A program made the translations under genes and the position numbers. The notes under the pieces were generated by a model that saw only the letters and a program-made list of their open reading frames with translations, ran no database searches and was not told where the DNA came from. This document shows, in pieces, positions 5,187-7,294 of a DNA stretch of 7,294 bases. The stretch covers positions 1 through 7,294 of the forward strand of contig JAAYXX010000183.1 of assembly GCA_012515695.1 (NCBI GenBank), in the 5' to 3' direction. Source of the stretch: Chloroflexota bacterium (lineage in GTDB: Bacteria; Chloroflexota; Anaerolineae; UBA1429). The number at the start of each line of letters is the position of its first letter. The stretch's first letter is position 1.

Positions 5187-6167
5187 TTATTCCAGTGTCT
5201 TGGTCATGAACACGTTGGTTACATGATAGCCGAGCTTGTCCACCACCAGCCGGGCCAGCGGCTCGTTCGAGAACAGGTGAAACACCACCCCGCCCAATTG
5301 CAGCTTTTGGGCATAGTCCTCCAGGGCGTGAATGGCGGCGATTTGGTAGGCTTTGCGGCCTCGCGAGGGGTAGATTCGCAAGTCCTGCACGATAGCCTTG
5401 GGGGTGGGGCCGCCAAACTCGCGCCGGGTGACCCAGAGCGCGCCGACTGGAGAGGATAGGGCGGGGTCGGCGATGGTGAACAGGAGTTCATCGGGGGTCT
5501 GGTGTCCTTTGGGGAGCCGCCCGGCGTATTCCTGGCGGGCCATTTGCATGGCATAGCCCGCTCCCCAGTGCCCGGCGCGCACCTGCTCGCGGGCCAGCGC
5601 CTCGGCCAGGCTGGTGCAATAGGTCTGGAACTGCTCGGCCTGCATGGGAAGCAACTCTACCGTGCGGCCCGCGTTGGGTGAGGCGCCATTTGGCGAGTCG
5701 CCGTTAAAGGTGAGTGCCGCGTACAGGTTGGTCTGCACATAGCCCATCTTGTCGTACAGCCGCCGGGCGGGGGTGTTGTCGCCCAACACGTGCAGCCCAA
5801 TCGCGTAATAGCCCCGCTCGCGCACGAGGTCTTCCAGCGCGAGCAATGCCTGCGTGCCATAGCCCCGACGACGAAACGGCTGGTAAATAAGGAAATCCAT
5901 CACAAAGGCGCGGTGAATATGCGGCGCGATGTCGAACCAGATGGCCCCCACCTGGCAACCTGTCGCCTGATCCACGATATGGTAGAGATGTTGCCGGGGG
6001 GTGGCTACTCCCTCTGGCAGCAGTTCGGCGTACTCCTCCCTGACCAGTTCCTCAGCCTCTTGGGGGCTATACCCCTCGGACTCGACTTTGTATTGCGCGT
6101 CCAGCGTCACGCGCAAGTCGAGCCACGCGGGAAACTCATCCTCGCTCATGGGGACCAGTTGGATCAT
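5187..6167 (-). CDS. Tandem GNAT acetyltransferase with degenerate second domain
   Basis: The 326-residue protein is two GNAT domains (about 1-152 and 169-326) joined by a Ser/Asn/Pro/Gly-rich linker (154-168). The halves align throughout: VPMSEDEF with LPMQAEQF, EEYAELLPEGVATP with QEYAGRLPKGHQTP, IYQPFRRRGYGTQALLALED with IYPSRGRKAYQIAAIHALED, and NTPARRLYDKMGYVQTNLY with NEPLARLVVDKLGYHVTNVF. The first half keeps the acetyl-CoA loop (R99-x-x-G102-x-G104); in the second the matching residues are Gly270, Ala273 and Gln275, so it probably does not bind acetyl-CoA normally. Mycothiol synthase is a known tandem GNAT, but nothing specific links this protein to it; the acceptor is unknown. The ATG at 6167 has AGGAGG 4 bases before it (6177-6172), and that site can be masked by an upstream inverted copy. 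Confidence 0.9.
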   Translation of the reverse strand: MIQLVPMSEDEFPAWLDLRVTLDAQYKVESEGYSPQEAEELVREEYAELLPEGVATPRQHLYHIVDQATGCQVGAIWFDIAPHIHRAFVMDFLIYQPFRRRGYGTQALLALEDLVRERGYYAIGLHVLGDNTPARRLYDKMGYVQTNLYAALTFNGDSPNGASPNAGRTVELLPMQAEQFQTYCTSLAEALAREQVRAGHWGAGYAMQMARQEYAGRLPKGHQTPDELLFTIADPALSSPVGALWVTRREFGGPTPKAIVQDLRIYPSRGRKAYQIAAIHALEDYAQKLQLGGVVFHLFSNEPLARLVVDKLGYHVTNVFMTKTLE

Positions 6168-6219
6168 GGCGCCTCCTCTGCTTGTAGCTCGTCATCATCT
6201 TACGCAGAAAGGAGGCGCC
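6168..6219 (-). promoter_or_regulatory. Hairpin masking the GNAT ribosome-binding site
   Basis: GGCGCCTCCT (6168-6177) and AGGAGGCGCC (6210-6219) are perfect 10-base inverted copies. In the minus-strand mRNA the 5' arm pairs with the arm that contains AGGAGG and ends one base before the ATG; two more pairs (one G-U) extend it inward, leaving a loop of about 28 bases. The fold would hide the ribosome-binding site. It can form only in RNA that starts upstream of 6219, such as read-through from the ATPase gene. Confidence 0.6.
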
Positions 6220-6225
6220 TCGCAA
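6197..6225 (-). promoter_or_regulatory. Candidate local promoter of GNAT-VOC operon
   Basis: On the minus strand TTGCGA (6225-6220) and TAAGAT (6202-6197) are 17 bases apart, each matching four of six consensus bases. The start would fall near 6190, giving a leader of about 22 bases. The spacer of this promoter contains the upstream arm of the RBS-masking inverted repeat, so RNA from here would lack that arm. The boxes are only moderate matches. Confidence 0.4.
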
Positions 6226-6244
6226 GCGGCTGAAGAGGGGAGGC

Positions 6245-7294
6245 TTAACGCCGGGGCATTCGGCGCTGGGTGGGCACAAACATCGTCGGGGAAAGGTTGA
6301 TCCCTCCCACCTGGATTTTGTCCAGCACCTTGGGGCGGATGCCGGTGGCGACAAACTGGCCCTCTACCTTGCCGTCCTTGATGCCCGTCTGCTCATAGCG
6401 GAAAATGTCCTGCATGACGATGACGTCGCCCTCCATCCCCTGTACCTCCGAGATGGCGACTACCTTGCGGCTGCCATCCACGAGGCGCTCCAGGTGGATG
6501 ATGAGGTCAAAGGCGGAGGCGATTTGCTCGCGGATGGCCCGCAGAGGCATATCTGTCCCCGCCGTCAGCACCATCGTTTCCACGCGGCGCAGGGTATCGC
6601 GTGGCCCGTTCGAGTGGGCAGTGGTCAGAGAGCCATCGTGGCCGGTGTTCATGGCCTGCAACATATCCAATGCCTCTGCGCCGCGCACCTCGCCCACGAT
6701 GATGCGGTCGGGACGCATACGCAAGGCGTTGATCACCAGGTGGCGGATAGAAATTTGTCCACGCCCCTCGATGTTGGGCGGGCGCGCTTCCAGGCGAACG
6801 ACATGGCGCTGGTTGAGGTGCAATTCGGCGGCGTCCTCGATGGTGATGATGCGCTCGTGCGAGGGGATAAAGGTAGACAGCACGTTCAACATGGTCGTCT
6901 TGCCGCTGGACGTGCCGCCCGAAATGACGCAGTTGAGCCGCCCCAGCACGCAGGCCCGCAAGAAATCGGCCATATCCCGGCTGAGGGTGTCATAGCGGAG
7001 CGAATCCTCGACAGAGTAGACCGCCTTGGCGAACTTGCGGATGCTCATGCAGGGGCCGTTGAGGGCCAGCGGCGGGATGATGATATTGACGCGGGAGCCA
7101 TCGGGGAGACGGGCGTCTACCATCGGGCTGGTTTCGTCCACGCGGCGGCCCAGAGGGGCGACAATCCGGTCAATGATCCGCATGAGTTCGGCGTTATCGC
7201 GAAAGCGGACGTCGCTCTCTTTGAGCAGGCCGTTGCGCTCGACGAATACCTGATCGGGGCCGTTCACCAGGATTTCGGTGACGCTATCATCGCG
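6245..7294 (-). CDS. CpaF/TadA-type secretion ATPase, 5' part beyond the window
   Basis: 349 residues are visible; the start lies past the right edge, since the frame is open to base 7294 and the first residues, DDSVTEILVNGPDQVFVERNG, are typical of the middle of CpaF/TadA. Later landmarks, counted from the first visible codon, are Walker A GGTSSGKTT (126-134), the Asp box ITIEDAAEL (about 150-158), Walker B-like IIVGEVRG (198-205) and the His box TGHDGSLTTAHSNGP (217-231). These mark a hexameric ATPase of the type II/IV secretion superfamily that powers Flp/Tad pilus assembly at the inner membrane. The tail after about residue 290 (MQDIFRYEQTG onward) is also CpaF-like. A GTG at 7267 is internal, not a likely start. 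The next gene is a GNAT, 77 bases on, not tadB or tadC as in typical tad operons. No terminator is evident after the stop. Confidence 0.95.
   Translation of the reverse strand, partial: RDDSVTEILVNGPDQVFVERNGLLKESDVRFRDNAELMRIIDRIVAPLGRRVDETSPMVDARLPDGSRVNIIIPPLALNGPCMSIRKFAKAVYSVEDSLRYDTLSRDMADFLRACVLGRLNCVISGGTSSGKTTMLNVLSTFIPSHERIITIEDAAELHLNQRHVVRLEARPPNIEGRGQISIRHLVINALRMRPDRIIVGEVRGAEALDMLQAMNTGHDGSLTTAHSNGPRDTLRRVETMVLTAGTDMPLRAIREQIASAFDLIIHLERLVDGSRKVVAISEVQGMEGDVIVMQDIFRYEQTGIKDGKVEGQFVATGIRPKVLDKIQVGGINLSPTMFVPTQRRMPRR

Overview
The window is chromosomal DNA from a GC-rich bacterium. It is tightly packed and uses recognisable Shine-Dalgarno sites and sigma70-like promoters. It holds one tRNA gene and six protein genes; the largest non-coding stretch is about 230 bases. 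The mix (a CpaF/TadA-type secretion ATPase, a GAF-PAS histidine-kinase-like protein, a URO-D-fold methyltransferase-like protein and a lipid- or glycan-type GT4 glycosyltransferase) fits Chloroflexota or another deep-branching environmental lineage. That assignment is a weak inference; no phylogenetic marker is present apart from the tRNA.

Layout, left to right. Bases 55-245 are a self-contained tRNA-Asn(GTT) unit with its own strong promoter and a hairpin terminator. Bases 256-1353 (minus) encode a URO-D-superfamily protein that is not HemE. A 234-base divergent region (1354-1587) separates it from a plus-strand GT4 glycosyltransferase (1588-2778). That gene runs tail-to-tail into, and overlaps by 14 bases, a minus-strand membrane protein with GAF, PAS and histidine-kinase-like ATPase domains (2765-4597). 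Further right, all on the minus strand, are a small VOC/glyoxalase-like protein (4770-5171), a tandem GNAT acetyltransferase (5187-6167) and the C-terminal part of a CpaF/TadA ATPase that runs off the right edge (6245-7294). Transcription on the right half therefore goes ATPase, GNAT, VOC, kinase. GNAT and VOC are clearly one operon (15-base gap); the kinase has its own promoter.

No mobile element, CRISPR array, defence island or obviously new multi-gene system is visible. The window's interest lies in proteins that keep their fold but have altered signature residues. The kinase has Arg where the phospho-acceptor His should be. The second GNAT half has lost its acetyl-CoA loop glycines. The URO-D protein appears to have Asp in both zinc-Cys positions. 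The glycosyltransferase has Gln in place of the second Glu of EX7E. The clearest regulatory feature is a 10-bp inverted repeat that would mask the GNAT ribosome-binding site in read-through transcripts from the ATPase gene, but not in transcripts from a candidate local promoter. An operator-like palindrome sits on the -10 box of the kinase promoter.
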